From: Heterostelium album PN500
Taxonomy: Eukaryota; Evosea; Eumycetozoa; Acytosteliales; Acytosteliaceae
Length of the DNA: 64,000 nt
Reading direction: 5' to 3'
NCBI RefSeq assembly: GCF_000004825.1
Contig: NW_008805064.1
Span: forward strand, 2,542,001-2,606,000
Shown here: piece after piece, positions 1 to 12,460 of the stretch
Layout: each line of letters opens with the position of its first letter
Numbering within the stretch: the stretch's first letter is position 1
Program-made: the position numbers and the translations under genes
The notes under the pieces: generated by a model
The model's input: only the letters and a program-made list of their open reading frames with translations
Database searches by the model: none
What the model was told of the DNA's origin: nothing

Positions 1-31
1 TATAGATATTAATAATACAAAGACAAAGACG

Positions 32-3000
32 ATGGAAAATGGAAGTAATGCAGTAAATATAAAGATACCGAAAACACAACAACAAGAGTTACAAAATATT
101 ACTGCTGCTTATTCATCACCACAACAACAACAACAATCAGCACCATTATTAGCATATCCTCATACAATTGTACCATATACATTACCACCAGCTTCCAATG
201 TAATTAGCGAGTTAAAGACATTGGAGCCACCCGATCCCAATCAACTGCCACAATCCTATTTGTCCACAGTAAAGTCAGCGTATGCTTCGCAGGACAGACC
301 TGTCGGTGGTTATTCCAGCGAGGAGTACAACGAAAAGGAATCGATTCTTAGGCCAATCGCAAAGCCTTTATCCACAGCCAAAGACTGGAATGCCGAGTTC
401 CAAACACTGGTAAACAACAACCGTATGGAAGGTTATCGTGAGATCTCAAAGTTGGCACACGACTTTGTATACACTGCCAAGATCTACGGTAAAGTAATCA
501 TTTCCGAGCTAACACTACCACTTCACCTTAAAACCATCAAACCGATTAACATTGGTGGTGTTGCCGGTGGACACAAATATATTGCATTGGGTATTTTATT
601 TAAAGTAAGTAAATCAATATCTTTGTTTTCACCAATATCTTTCAATCAACTAACTTATTACTATTTTTATTTGTAGCTTGCATTAGATTCACAAGGACTC
701 TATGTTGGAGATCAAAACGCTATGAAAGCAGCAGGACATGAATTGAAAGGTTTGATGAGTTATTACAATGCTAGAGTGGAGGGATTACACCATCCACTGA
801 TGGCATTGATCGATTATCGTGGTTATCGTTTGGTTGCCATGTCACTGCTGCCCATCACCGGTGAGACAATCGTCTATGGTAGTAGCGATGGTGGTATCAC
901 TGTACATAGTGACAATGAACTGTTCAATCAAAAGATGAAAAAGTCTGCATCGATTTTGAATATCAAAGGACATGTCGTCGGTCGTGACACTCCCAAGCTA
1001 CTGCATTCCTGTGGTGATATCGAAGGTCACATTGGTTCCGACGGTAACTTTTACCTGTTGGATTTCGCACGTGTATTCCCACCCATCGTTAAAATCAATG
1101 ACAATGGTCCACCTAGTCATCTTTATGAATTAATAAGAGTAAGTTAAACTTCTTAAATCTTGATTGATTTAACCAATTCGAAAAAGTCAAATTTGAATAC
1201 TAACTTTTTTTTTATGCAGCCAGAGTTGGTAAAATCCAATCATAAGCCTTTGTCATCTGATGCTCTTACTGGTTGGGGAAAGTTTGATACCAACGCGGTC
1301 GAACATAACTATGAAGTAAAAGAGGCTTCCTATCGATTGTTCTTACAGGTTATGCCAAGGTTTATCAAGTATTTGGATAGTTTGGAGGTTTGCGAGAAGA
1401 GAGAGTTGCATTTCACTCAGGAGTTGCATCGTGTCGGTATAAATTGTAGATATTTCGGTTTGATTAGAAGAGAGCTCAGATGTTCGTCGTTGAGAAAGCT
1501 GCTGCTTGCAGAAATCTTGGCACGTACGATGAAGTCAGAGATTATGGCTTTGTTCAGAGGCAAGATGAAGACTGCCGACACACCATCGGAAGAGCCATTC
1601 AAAGAGGTGGTAGTCCAGTACTTGAACACCATTTTCAAGTATGAGAACACTACCAAAGGAAAGATATGGCCAGCCAGTCTGAAAGCATCGATCACCAGAA
1701 AATTCATGGGTACCTTCCAGATCGTTCCATTGAATCGTGAAGTCATCACATTTGAATCGATTCAAAACAAAAAGTTTGACGAGGAAGCATTGAAGCGTTA
1801 TATCCGCGCCAGCGAATTGGAGGAAGAGGAGATGTTTGCTGACGACGTCGATGTCCAAGCAGTGATGAAGCGTTTCAATCAGTTGACTGGTGTCGGTTTG
1901 ACAAAGCGTGCAATGAAAGAGTTGCTCAAGAAGGACGGTATCATTCGTTTGGTGCAATCCGATGTCAAGAGAATGAAAGCCAAGGTCAAGGCTCATCATT
2001 TGGTTGAGTTTGCCGAGGGTATGGTTCTCTGGGACGAGGCCAAGAAAGAGCGAAAGATGAATCTCGACCCACAAACACCAGCCGGTGGTTTGCCAGGTTC
2101 CGAACCAGAGAGCAGCGATCGTATTGCCGAACGTCTCATGGTGCTTGCCGACGACCATTTCCGATCTGCACTTTCTGTCTCGCCACATTCCGGTGAGGTC
2201 TCTGCCAACTGGGCATTGATGTTGGTGGAGCGTGCCAGAATGAACAGAATCAGCAATCCAATGGAGGCGTACTTCCACTATCACGCAGCTGAAGAGAAGT
2301 TGAGAACGAGCGTGTGTGATGGTGGCAAGCCAAAGATCACTCTCGACAATGTCCTGCTAGAGTATGCCGAGTTCCTTTGTATTTGGGGAACTCACAGTCA
2401 TTTGGAGCTTGACATGAACGAGGCAAATGGTTTGCGTGGCAAACTGTTTTCTCGTGCCAACCGTAAGATCTACGAGGCAATCGAAATCAACCCATCGAAA
2501 TTCACAGTTGTCTTGCAAAAGGCCAAGTTTTTGGAAAAAGGATTCCACGACTCTATCAGTTTCAAAGAGGCTGCCGCTTACTATGCCGGTGCATCTACTA
2601 TTCTCAATTGCTTGATTCAAAGTTTTGAGAAACTTCCTGCCTCTCATTACCGTGAGATTGCCGAGGCAATCACACAGAATCTCTCACCCTACGAGTTGAT
2701 GATGAAGGAGAAAGAAGTTGCTGAGGCGCCAGACTTGATCCACCGTTCTCTCGATGACACTGTCGGACACAAGTCGTCGATCTCCAAGAGAAAAGACGAA
2801 GAAGAGATTCAAAAGATCCTAGAATCCGATCCATTTGCAATCATCCGTATCGAAATGGGATGTGTGTATATTCGTTATGCTTATATCTCACATGTCTATG
2901 GTATTATGTGCTCAAAGCGTAACCATACCAAGATGGCCAGCATCAAACTCCTCAAGAAATCGGGATCTCTCTTCCAGAAGGGTATCGACTTGGATCCATA

Positions 3001-4870
3001 TAACCGTGATGTTCTTGTCGACCATATCAAGAAGTTCACACAATCCAGTCAATTCGTAGAGTTCTACCAAACCGCTATTGGATGTCCATCGATTCTCGAC
3101 TTTGTCGAAGACAGATTGCTGCGAATTGCACACATGTCACTCAAGAACTGCTCTCATTTGCCAATCGAGTTTATCGAGGGTATCATTGAGTACTCGCCAA
3201 AAGTCAGGATGTTGGTCCTCGATGGTTGCACTCAGATCACCGATTCAACAATCGAGTTGATCGTCAGAAAGCTGCCACACCTCGAAACTCTCAGTCTCAG
3301 TGGTTGTGTCAAGGTAACAACTATCATTCCAAACTCAATGTTGAAAGAGTGCCTAAGCGAGCGTGCAAGCACACCATCACTGATCGGTCATCAACACCAT
3401 AGCTATGGATCACTCAACGATATTATCCACCACCCCGAGAAGGAGAAGAAATGTATATTCGATCGTCACCGTAGTTCTACTTCCAATCCTATTCAATCGA
3501 ATGTCCTAATGAGTTCGTTGAACAATATTCTGATGGCATCGGCTATCTCACCACAAGCTTCAATTCCATTGAAACCATTGACATTCCTTCAGAATATCAA
3601 CCTCAACAAGTGTAGAGCCGTCACCGACGATAAGATCATTGCCATTGCCAATATGCAACTCCCACTTGTTAATGTTTACCTCAAGAAATGTAACATCACA
3701 GACAATGCTATTATCCATTTGACTCAGAGCTGTCCAAAGATAGCAGCACTGCAACTCTCGGGATGCAAGAACCTTGGCGATGCCAGTATCAATGCAATTG
3801 CCACCAATTGTCTTGGACTTCGTGAACTGAGAATGAAGCGTTGCCCGTTGGTTACATCAAACTCTATCGATAAGATGTTTAGATTGCTTCACAATATCCA
3901 CATCGTGACACTTGCCGAATCACCAATGGCCGTCAGTGATAATACTTTGCGTCTCATGGGCAAATACTGTACAGAAATCCAATGTGTCAATGTTTCGCAC
4001 AATAGCATTATCACCGATGTCGGTCTTATCAATCTCGTTAAGTTCACCAACACCATTCAAGAGTTGAATATTTCACAGTGCGTCAATATCACTGACATTG
4101 GTATTCAACACATTGCCCAAGCATGTGGTAAACTCCGTATCCTCAGAATGTCTGGATTGAACAACGTCACTTCACTCAAGCCAATCGGAAAGAGCTGTGC
4201 CGATCTTGTCGAGCTCGACATCTCAGAGTGCCACAAGATTTCGTCGGATCTCGGATATATCACCAAGGGTTGCCCCAAGTTAACAAGCTTCAAGCTACGT
4301 CGTTGCTACGGTCTTCAAGATGTCTCTCTGCTCAGCGAAGACGGTGAGATTCACGCCATGTCCAAACTATCGGTGCTCGATTGGAGCTATGGAAACATCG
4401 AATTCCAAACAATCCATTCGATTACCCACTCTTGTAAATCTTTGACCTCACTCAACATCTCTTATTGCAAGAGTCTCACTGACACCTCGATTGAGAGAAT
4501 TGCATCATCACTGTCAAACTTGAAGAAGCTAAAGATGGATTCCGTTGTAAATATCACTGACGATGGTATCAAGGCTTTGTCTGAAGCACCGATTGCATCG
4601 TCTATCGAAGATCTATCGCTTGTTGGTTGTAGAAAGATCAGTGATGTCTCTGCACAATACATTCTACGTTTCCACAACCTAAAGAAGCTTTCGTTGGGTG
4701 GTTGCTTAATGACAACCGCAGGTGTCGAATCAATTGCAGCAGAATCATTTGAATTGGTCAAGATCAGCATACGTAATTGTCTAAACATTAACCCGGCAGC
4801 TATCAAAGAGAAGCATCCACATATGAACATCGACACAACTCAAAAGGATAATGCATTTTTCTCTGAATAA
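32..4870 (+). CDS. CLU-domain and leucine-rich-repeat fusion protein
   Basis: Three exons: 32-604, 677-1138 and 1220-4870, both introns phase 0 with GTAAGT donors; about 1561 residues. Residues about 100-400 resemble the CLU/eIF3-p135 domain: exon 2 has a GSDGNFYLLDFARVFPP block and the exon 2/3 join restores the LIR-PELV motif of CLU proteins, which supports the splicing. The middle (about 650-1000) is helical and TPR-like. From about residue 1000 a long run of cysteine-containing LRRs of the AMN1/F-box-LRR kind follows (CTQITDSTIE, CVNITDIGIQ and similar). In CLU1/CluA the CLU domain supports mitochondrial distribution and binds mRNA, but those proteins end in TPRs, not LRRs, so the role here is inferred. 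The ATG at 32 lies close to the window edge, so an upstream exon cannot be excluded. It ends 75 bp from the convergent gene at 4946. Confidence 0.85.
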
Positions 4871-4945
4871 AAAAAATAACTGTTCAACAATAAAACAAGC
4901 TTAAGGTTTTGTTATAACCCAAATAATAATATAATAATAATGAGT

Positions 4946-6472
4946 TTATTGTTTGTTCTTTACATCTCGCCTCACGTAGAGTTGTCTGTATTGTAGAAAT
5001 TCTTTATAAACTACATGATGGTTAGATCGAAGATTTTCAGGGATAAAATCTTCAAGTTGATGTTCTTCAAACAATATCGCAACTTTAATTTCAGATAAAG
5101 TATTATTATCGTCTAAACTCGTCAAGAATTCAGCGAATGCTTCTTTTTGATGGGGATCTGCATAGGATGATATATTTAAATATTGAATTGTGTTATTTGT
5201 CTTTAGAGCTGCACAAAGAAATTGAAGGTGTAATTGAGTTAAATCATAGAGTTTAAGACTATTGATTGATTTATACTGCGAAAGTGATTGAAAGAATGCT
5301 TCGTCTAGTACATAGCATGATATTGCTAATGATTTCAATGTGTTATTGCTTGTGAGTGATTGGCTGAGTAGATATGATATCTGAGTAACATCTTGGCTTT
5401 TAATTACGTGTGCTTTGCAATAGTTGCTCAATGATAGTTTCTCTAGTGTTTTGTTTGTGGCAAGTTTAGAGCAAAAGTCTACCCAATGCGATAATCTGTG
5501 AGTTGAGATTATTTCAGTCTTGTGATTATACATGTTGTCGCACATGTTGCAATACTCTTTGCTCTCTTCATCATCGACATAGCTAACATTATCCTCTTCT
5601 TCCAAACTGAATCCACTAAATAAAACAGAGATCTTCAGTCTTACCAGATGATCATTGATCGAATCAACAAGTTCACTGGCATTGACATGATCGACCTTAT
5701 CTATTGTAAGATAACGTAATGTTTGAATTTGAAAGAGTTTAGAGTATGAGATATGATAAACACCACCTCCACATGCTTCATCATACTCTAAAAACATTGA
5801 ATTTACTCTCCACCTATCGAAAATACTGAAATCCAATTCGAATCCAGGTCCATCATAAATGATTTCTCTTGCTAAATCATTGATATCCATGTGAACAAAT
5901 TCAATCGAATCTAAGTTGCTAAAGCTAAAGTCCTCCATGATATAATCAATCAAAACCAATTGAAGTTTTAAATGTGGGAATGTTCTATTGATCTCTGTAG
6001 CAAGCTCATAATTAACTGTGTGTAAATTGATTCTTTCTAATGATGTTAATTTTCGAATGTGCTCCAAAGCAGTACCAATGGATTTGTGATAATCAGTGTC
6101 AAAGAAAAACAATTCTTTGATATTGGCAACTTGAAACAAAGAGAAAATACTCTCTTTAATTTTACTTAGGTACTGATTGTTTCTACTATTATAGGCCAAG
6201 TAGTGAGCATTAAAATAGTTGATTGATACATATTGAAACCAATTTTTACAAACTAAAGCATAGTCGAGAAGTTGATTTCTTAGCGTGAAACATTCAAAGT
6301 AAACCTCTTGATTACCTGTTCGGCCATATGTTTCATCTTCATAATACTCTTTGAATGACTTTGGTTTACTGAATAATTCTAATTGTGAATCGATTGTATT
6401 CTTTAAAATCTGTAATTGTATAAGTTTCATTGATCTCTTATTTTTTGTTGTATTACAATAACTACAATTCAA
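4946..6472 (-). CDS. F-box/LRR-like protein, paralogue of 7461-9047
   Basis: Single-exon gene of 508 residues. The N-terminal third contains LLDYALVCKNWFQYVS, the second half of a dictyostelid F-box. The rest is weak leucine-rich repeats (for example TLEKLSLSNYC, TLKSLAISCYVLD, SINSLKLYDLTQLHL). It is clearly related to the product of 7461-9047: both share the F-box remnant, a CNMC/CDLC cysteine pair near the middle and the same LRR order. The likely role is substrate recognition in an SCF ubiquitin ligase, inferred only from the F-box-like segment. No intron is needed. It lies tail-to-tail with the CLU/LRR gene. Confidence 0.8.
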   Translation of the reverse strand: MNCSYCNTTKNKRSMKLIQLQILKNTIDSQLELFSKPKSFKEYYEDETYGRTGNQEVYFECFTLRNQLLDYALVCKNWFQYVSINYFNAHYLAYNSRNNQYLSKIKESIFSLFQVANIKELFFFDTDYHKSIGTALEHIRKLTSLERINLHTVNYELATEINRTFPHLKLQLVLIDYIMEDFSFSNLDSIEFVHMDINDLAREIIYDGPGFELDFSIFDRWRVNSMFLEYDEACGGGVYHISYSKLFQIQTLRYLTIDKVDHVNASELVDSINDHLVRLKISVLFSGFSLEEEDNVSYVDDEESKEYCNMCDNMYNHKTEIISTHRLSHWVDFCSKLATNKTLEKLSLSNYCKAHVIKSQDVTQISYLLSQSLTSNNTLKSLAISCYVLDEAFFQSLSQYKSINSLKLYDLTQLHLQFLCAALKTNNTIQYLNISSYADPHQKEAFAEFLTSLDDNNTLSEIKVAILFEEHQLEDFIPENLRSNHHVVYKEFLQYRQLYVRRDVKNKQ

Positions 6473-6900
6473 TTCAATATCTTTTCAAAAATTTTCAGTA
6501 AGATTTTTGGAAAAAAAGAAAAAGCAATATCTCTCATTTTTTATTATTTGTTCTGCTGAATTCAACGTTTTCTCAATAAGAGAGCTCATTCCAACTAGTG
6601 TATGGTTACAGGTGAGAATGAATGTCGAAGAGCTCAGTTTAGGACATACATAGAGAATATATATTTTTATTGTACGAAATTATAAACCAATGAAAATGTA
6701 GTTCTTATTTGGTATTGTATTGAATCTTAGGAGAGTAGCAACTGCGAAACTTAATAATCAAGTTAAACCAAATGATAGTGTCATCAAACATTTTTTATGT
6801 TTCTTTTTTATTTCCAATCATGCTAAAAAAATTCATCTTATTTTTAAAAAAAAACGAAGATTGCTTACTAATTAAGTGGCACTTCATTATTTCTAATAAT

Positions 6901-7041
6901 AAATGCTAATTATTAATAAATATTAACTTTTTCAACATTAGCTATACGGTTCAGAATTATTATACTCTATTTAAATGTCTATTATTAATAAGATATTAAC
7001 TTTTTCAACTTTAGCTGTATATGGTCCAACTTTATTATATA
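6901..7041 (+). repeat. Imperfect tandem duplication of a gene start
   Basis: About 70 bp at 6901-6967 is repeated with scattered differences at 6973-7041. The second copy holds the start codon and first codons of the membrane-protein gene at 6975. In the first copy the matching ATG opens a frame that stops after a few codons. The shared core reads ATTAACTTTTTCAAC, then TTAGCT. The rest of the 6473-6900 gap is AT-rich and shows no further gene. Confidence 0.6.
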
Positions 7042-7319
7042 CACCCTATGGGCTTTATATTTTATCTGAAATACCACTTGCAATAAGTGATAAAAAAACG
7101 GAATATTGGCATATAGGATGTTGGCTTTCGGCGGCATCTTTACCATTCTACATGGGATCATCATTTGCTAAAACATTCCTCTATGGATTCAATTATAAAA
7201 CAGCAGGTAAACCTTTCATACCACTGACGGTATATGCTGCTTTTCTTGGTATTGGAAAGTTAACAGTCGAATATAGAAAGAGACCGAGATATGTACAAGA
7301 TAATAAAATAAGAATATAA
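6975..7319 (+). CDS. Small multi-pass membrane protein, unknown function
   Basis: Intronless, 114 residues. Hydrophobic stretches at about residues 8-30 (YGPTLLYTPYGLYILSEIPL), 46-70 and 82-95 suggest three membrane segments, ending in a basic tail (EYRKRPRY). I do not recognise the family. Reading-frame openness, composition and the ATG position in an AT-rich background support a real gene. The start region is duplicated just upstream. A mitochondrial or ER membrane location is possible but unproven. Confidence 0.6.
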   Translation: MSIINKILTFSTLAVYGPTLLYTPYGLYILSEIPLAISDKKTEYWHIGCWLSAASLPFYMGSSFAKTFLYGFNYKTAGKPFIPLTVYAAFLGIGKLTVEYRKRPRYVQDNKIRI

Positions 7320-7460
7320 AAAAAAATTGTAAATAATAATAAATATGTAAAAACAAAACTTCTTTATTTAAGATTATTCGTTTTATCACTATCACTTTTT
7401 TCTGTCTACTAAAACAGAAGAGGTTCGATGTGGGACATCGATTCGGTGTGTTGTTGTATA

Positions 7461-9047
7461 TTAATGGTTCTTCCTCTTAATATATAAAATTCTACAACTA
7501 TCATCTTTTCGAATGCTGGTCAATGTTTGGTGAGATGTTAATGAGCTTTTGAATATCTTTTCAATTGCATCGACTGTCGTTTTATTGTGCCAATTGTAGA
7601 TCTTACTAGCTTTAATTTTCCTAAGAATCTGATTTTCGTTGAGATCAATGTTGAATTGAGTGACTGTGCTTTCCATCTCTGCCAAAAGATGGTTGTAATG
7701 GTACAATGATTTGTTTAATGAATAGAGAGAAACGATATTCAAATATTTGATCGATCTATTGATCCTGAGCGTTTCTCCTGCCAGCAGTAAGTGCTCGTCG
7801 TTCAGACCAAAGAGTTTTAAATGTTGAATTGTTTGGCTCATTGAGAGCGCGTCGTAGAATGGTCGATCTAAAGTCGTACAGGATAAAGAGAGTTTCGTTA
7901 GAGTGTCGTTGGTCGAGAGTGCTGAGCCGAGATACTGTGAGAGTTGATGCAATTCCGTAGATCTAAGAGCGTGAGCAATACAGTAGTTGGGCAGCGACAA
8001 TGATTTCACTGACTTGTTGCTCGACAGTAGGTGGCAGAATTCACTCCAATCGCTCATTTTGTTATTTTTCATAACTATATTCTTTGAGTGTGTATAGCTT
8101 TGACATAGATCGCAATAGTCACATGAATAAGAGAATGATGTGTTCTCTGAGTTTTCCAAACTTAATCCACCATACTGTATGGCAGCTTTGAAGCTAACGA
8201 TACGATCGTTGTTCACAATGTATTTGAGTTCGTCTAGATCGACATAGTCACATCTAACTATAGAGATAAACTTGAGTGATCCTATTTTGAACAGTCTTTC
8301 GTAGGATATGTGTTCGACTTGATATTCATCTGGAAGGTCGTATTTAAAGTTGATGGAAGTGACACCCCATTTCTCTATTTCCGAGCAATAATCGATATTG
8401 TTTGGTATTCTTGAGAGCACAGGTGTATTTAAATGTATGAATTCGACTGCCGATACCTCTGGCTCCACCAACCTCTCACCATAACAATCGGATTTAAAAT
8501 CAGGTGTATCTAGCAAAAGTTGAATCTTTACAGTCGGTCGATGATGCAAGATCTCTCGAAACAACACTTGACTATTCGATATCAAGTGTATTCTCTGTAG
8601 TCTTGCGCCAAACATATCGAGGAAATCTAGGAGGTTCTTATATACATTGGGTTTCGAGTCATAGCCAGGGTGTAGCGATTTAATATAAAGCTGCCTTACA
8701 TTGCCAAACTGATACAACGAGTATCTACTGTAGAGCCTGGTAATATGAGATTGTAGCTGATGGCCGGTCGGTGCCATCAGCATACTAAAGTTGATTGCAC
8801 ATTCCTTTGAGATATATTGAAACCATTCCTTGGAAACCAAAGAGTACTCCAAGATAGAGGAATCTAGATTACTGATAGATCTCAGTTTTGAAATCATGTA
8901 ATGCTCTTTCTTTGTCATATCACCCTTATTCAAATCTTGAAATGAAAATACATCTTTTTCTACATCTTCTGCCACCAAATCAATAATTCTAGTTTGAATT
9001 GGCATAAAAGGTAAAATACAATTGTTACTACACATTTTTAATGACAA
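7461..9047 (-). CDS. F-box/LRR-like protein, paralogue of 4946-6472
   Basis: Single exon, 528 residues. An F-box-like block (SILEYSLVSKEWFQYIS, about residues 60-76) is followed by degenerate LRRs (SVKSLSLPNYCIAH, TLTKLSLSCTTLD, IQHLKLFGL) and a cysteine-rich insert (CDYCDLCQSY, about residues 315-325). Organisation matches the neighbour at 4946-6472, so the two are a local duplicate pair separated by the small membrane-protein gene on the other strand. The C-terminal extension past the LRRs is longer than in its paralogue. An SCF-adaptor role is inferred from the F-box-like segment only. Confidence 0.8.
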   Translation of the reverse strand: MSLKMCSNNCILPFMPIQTRIIDLVAEDVEKDVFSFQDLNKGDMTKKEHYMISKLRSISNLDSSILEYSLVSKEWFQYISKECAINFSMLMAPTGHQLQSHITRLYSRYSLYQFGNVRQLYIKSLHPGYDSKPNVYKNLLDFLDMFGARLQRIHLISNSQVLFREILHHRPTVKIQLLLDTPDFKSDCYGERLVEPEVSAVEFIHLNTPVLSRIPNNIDYCSEIEKWGVTSINFKYDLPDEYQVEHISYERLFKIGSLKFISIVRCDYVDLDELKYIVNNDRIVSFKAAIQYGGLSLENSENTSFSYSCDYCDLCQSYTHSKNIVMKNNKMSDWSEFCHLLSSNKSVKSLSLPNYCIAHALRSTELHQLSQYLGSALSTNDTLTKLSLSCTTLDRPFYDALSMSQTIQHLKLFGLNDEHLLLAGETLRINRSIKYLNIVSLYSLNKSLYHYNHLLAEMESTVTQFNIDLNENQILRKIKASKIYNWHNKTTVDAIEKIFKSSLTSHQTLTSIRKDDSCRILYIKRKNH

Positions 9048-9964
9048 ATAAAATACAAATCATATTAATTATAATGGCTCATTCATTGTAAAAAAATCAT
9101 TTGATCATGAAAACCAAAAAAAAAAAAAAAAATCTTGTTCTCTATTTTAGCGATGGAATCTATTAAGATCAGATCAATACTTTTGGAATCTTCTAAACAT
9201 GATTTATTCTATTGAGAAAAAGAAAAAAAAGTAACCAGACTTATCTGTATTGATATTATATTTTAACTGATAACGTATGAAGTCAACTGAAGGATTTGGG
9301 TGAATTCATATTTTTTTATTTTCAATTGTTTGTTATAAAAACCATGCTATTATTGCCTAAAAGATCAATTCCTCTATATAGGTTGATCAATGATTTTTAT
9401 TGCAAATAATTTTTAATCAAAAATTATATTACAATATTCTGTATTCACATATGAACTGTTTATAAATATTATTTAATAAAATTCAAAAAATACAAATCTT
9501 CTCATTATTATTTGGGTATCAAATTTTGGTGTTAGAATTACAATCCTATGTGTGAATAACATGAATAAAAAATGTGTTGAAATAAAATAGTAAAATTGTG
9601 TTAATATTTGTAATATTTACCTAGTATTTTTGATGGTAATTATGGATCTCATTAAAAATAGCACGTCTGATTTTGTTCTAATGAATACATGATCTACAAG
9701 TGTTATAAATTGCTATATTAATTCCATTGGTCAACCAAAATACTATGATTCTTTTAAAAAAATTAATTTAATTTATTCTACGAAACTTTGTAATGTCTTT
9801 GATATTTAGTATTATACAATTATTTATCTATATGAAGTCTACATAAACCAATGATAATTTACAATATTTAAAAAACTATAAATACTATGGAAATTCTTCC
9901 ATTTTATATCATCAAATCAAAATCTGATATTTTATAAATATAATCAAAATAATAAAATCTAAAA
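9048..9964. other. Intergenic, AT-rich, no gene seen
   Basis: About 0.9 kb of very A+T-rich DNA with poly-A/T runs. It is shared upstream space for the divergent genes at 7461-9047 (minus) and 9965 (plus). I see no open frame of useful length and no tRNA-like fold. Confidence 0.6.
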
Positions 9965-10231
9965 ATGTTAATTAGTAAATATAGTTTACTTTCAGATACT
10001 ATTTAAAATAATATTAATTAAAATTCTTTTTTTTTAGATGCTATTTCATCTTTGTTCGGAGCTTCTAACTCCTCTGTTACCAATACAATCAAATCAAGTG
10101 GTACTGGTGCAATGGTATCTCAAGGAACCAATCATCTTTCATTAGTTAGTACAAACATTCAACATGCTACTCAAATTAATGCTGCTGGTACCAATACCAA
10201 CGTAGCCGGTGCTCACCAAATAGATGTTTAA
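9965..10231 (+). CDS. Tiny two-exon dictyostelid protein (67 aa)
   Basis: Exon 1 is only 10 nt (9965-9974: three codons plus one base). A 63-bp intron with GTAAAT donor and T-rich AG acceptor follows, then exon 2 at 10038-10231. The spliced frame gives MLINAISSLFGASNSS followed by a Ser/Thr/Asn/Gly-rich tail ending HQIDV. The layout (intron after about three codons, small Ser/Gly-rich product starting MxxxAISS) recalls the hssA/2C/7E and related small-gene families of dictyostelids. The gene at 52060-52299 has the same architecture with a different tail. Function unknown. Confidence 0.65.
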
Positions 10232-10465
10232 AACAATTAAAGATTTAAAAAAAAAATTAATTGCAATTACAAAATGTAAAAACAACAATCAAACAATTTT
10301 AATTAAATAAATTTTGTACAAATCTCTATAATATTTTTAAAATAAGTTTACTTTGTCTTGCTAATGACCTACCAGTTAAAAATATTAGTAAAATAGGTTT
10401 GGTTGATTTTAATATATTTTTATTTATTTTTTTTTTGGAAATTTATAATTATGATTTAAATTTTT

Positions 10466-12418
10466 TTAAATTATTACTGATCCAGTTAAACATCTTGGGA
10501 ATTGATCGGCATAGAAGTTTACCCATTCATTATTTTCGATGGAGTATCTTAGATTCTGATGAACCTCTCCACCCATTAAGTAGATATAACTCTCGCTTTC
10601 CGATATTCTGTCATAAACCATTGAAGTAAAGTATGCCAACTCTATTGTGTCCTTTAAATTGTCTACACCATTCAACATTGAGTCGATGCAGAATCTTATG
10701 AATTTACCTTCGTGCGATAGAACGTAGATCATTCCATTGCCATCGGAGCAAGCAGCAGCAGGATGTTCTAAAAATTCAGCACATTGGATGATCATCGATG
10801 TCTTTCTTTCAATGTTGAACGCAATTACTTTCTTTTGGTTGTAAGGAATGGAGATCAATTGATTCTTGTGGTAGAATAGAAAAAGTCTGGAAGTTGAAGT
10901 GATCTGCCGATTCGTGGTATTTCTCGAAAGTAGTTGTTGTGACATTGAATCGGTCGATTCTTAGCAGATTTCCACCGTTGCGATTACCACCGATCAGATA
11001 GATGTAGTTTTGACCATCATGACATGCAGAAATGCAGCAACCGGCATCACCAACAATATCACCACTTTGATCGATGGTCTTTGTTTCCAGGGAGAATCTG
11101 TGGAATTTAGATCCACTAAATATGTATACTAGGTTACCAACGACAGCCATCGAGTTGAATGTTAATTCGAATTCATTATTATTAAAGTACAATTGTTCAC
11201 TGGCATAGTTGTTTTTTAAATCGATGAGAGTTGCACCTTTTTTCTGATGTGTTGAAAAGATGTATTTTCCTGGTGAGGTTGTACTGTTCGAGTTGAAAGA
11301 ATTATGGCTGCTTTCAGTGGATATTGGAGGGTATGCTAAAAAAGACGAAAATCTAGGTTGACTGGGGTTTGAAAGATGAATTTTGCGTGGACTTCTACTT
11401 GGTACCCATGACGATACAAGTGGTGGACTTGAGAGTGGACTGGCTGACGATGCTCCACCGAGATTGTCTAATGGAGAATCGACTGCGATAACGGAATTGG
11501 ATGATGCTGATCCTCCCATTGATACTTGATCTAAAGAGGAATGGATGTTGTTTTGGTTTGTAGTAGATTCAGAAGTAATACTCTTCACCTCTACTTCAAC
11601 AACATCTTCTTCTTCTTCTTCCTCTGGTACTTCGTTGGATTGAGAAAAGTCTGGTTCTTTTGAAAGAGAGATGGATCTACTTAGAAGTGATTTCGATTGA
11701 CTTAAAAGGTTTTGGTCAAAAGAAAGATTAAGTTGATCCTTTTGAGCTTGACCTGAATGTTCTGAAGTGTATTCTTCACAGTATTCCAAGATTTTCTGGG
11801 AAATCGATAAATTCAATTGGCTAGCTTCTGAGTATTCGAAAAGGAAGAACGAATTGGAGTATTGTTGAATGAAGTCTCTAAGCGAAGGAGATTCAACAAT
11901 CGTGGCAATCAGTGCTTCTGGACGGATGGGTTGGGGGGGAAATTCAGGCTCGGCGTAGCAGTTGATATCGTTATGATTTGAATTGATATGAAGAATCTCT
12001 ACCAATTTTACCAGTTCTCCTCGGCAAATTTCCAATATTTCTATTACACAATTCGAGTTGTCTTCTATTTTCTGGAGATGGAGGGTTGACTCTGTATCTA
12101 CGAATTGCTTGATATCACGGAAATACTCAAAGACTTGTTTCTTTTGGGTTTGCATCCTCTGGAACAAGTGAGCTGTCTCTTTGATTCTTGTCCACAGTGT
12201 TAGAATTCGGTGGTTGATAAAACAATCTTTTCCAGACAAAATAAGATCTACCAAGTCTGGAGGTTGAAACAAAACACCTTTCATGCGCTTTAATTCTTCA
12301 AATTTATGATCTCCATGTAGTTGTTTTTGTTCTTCCCAACAAACTTCACACAACAAAATTTTACAACTTAAACATATTATATTATGATTATTATCATGAA
12401 TACAACTTATTGAAACTC

Positions 12419-12460
<42 letters not shown>

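Noticed and set aside
1535-2284. 249-codon open frame on the minus strand inside the CLU/LRR gene
   Set aside because: Antisense shadow of a strongly supported coding exon. Its composition follows the codons on the other strand and there is no independent family similarity.
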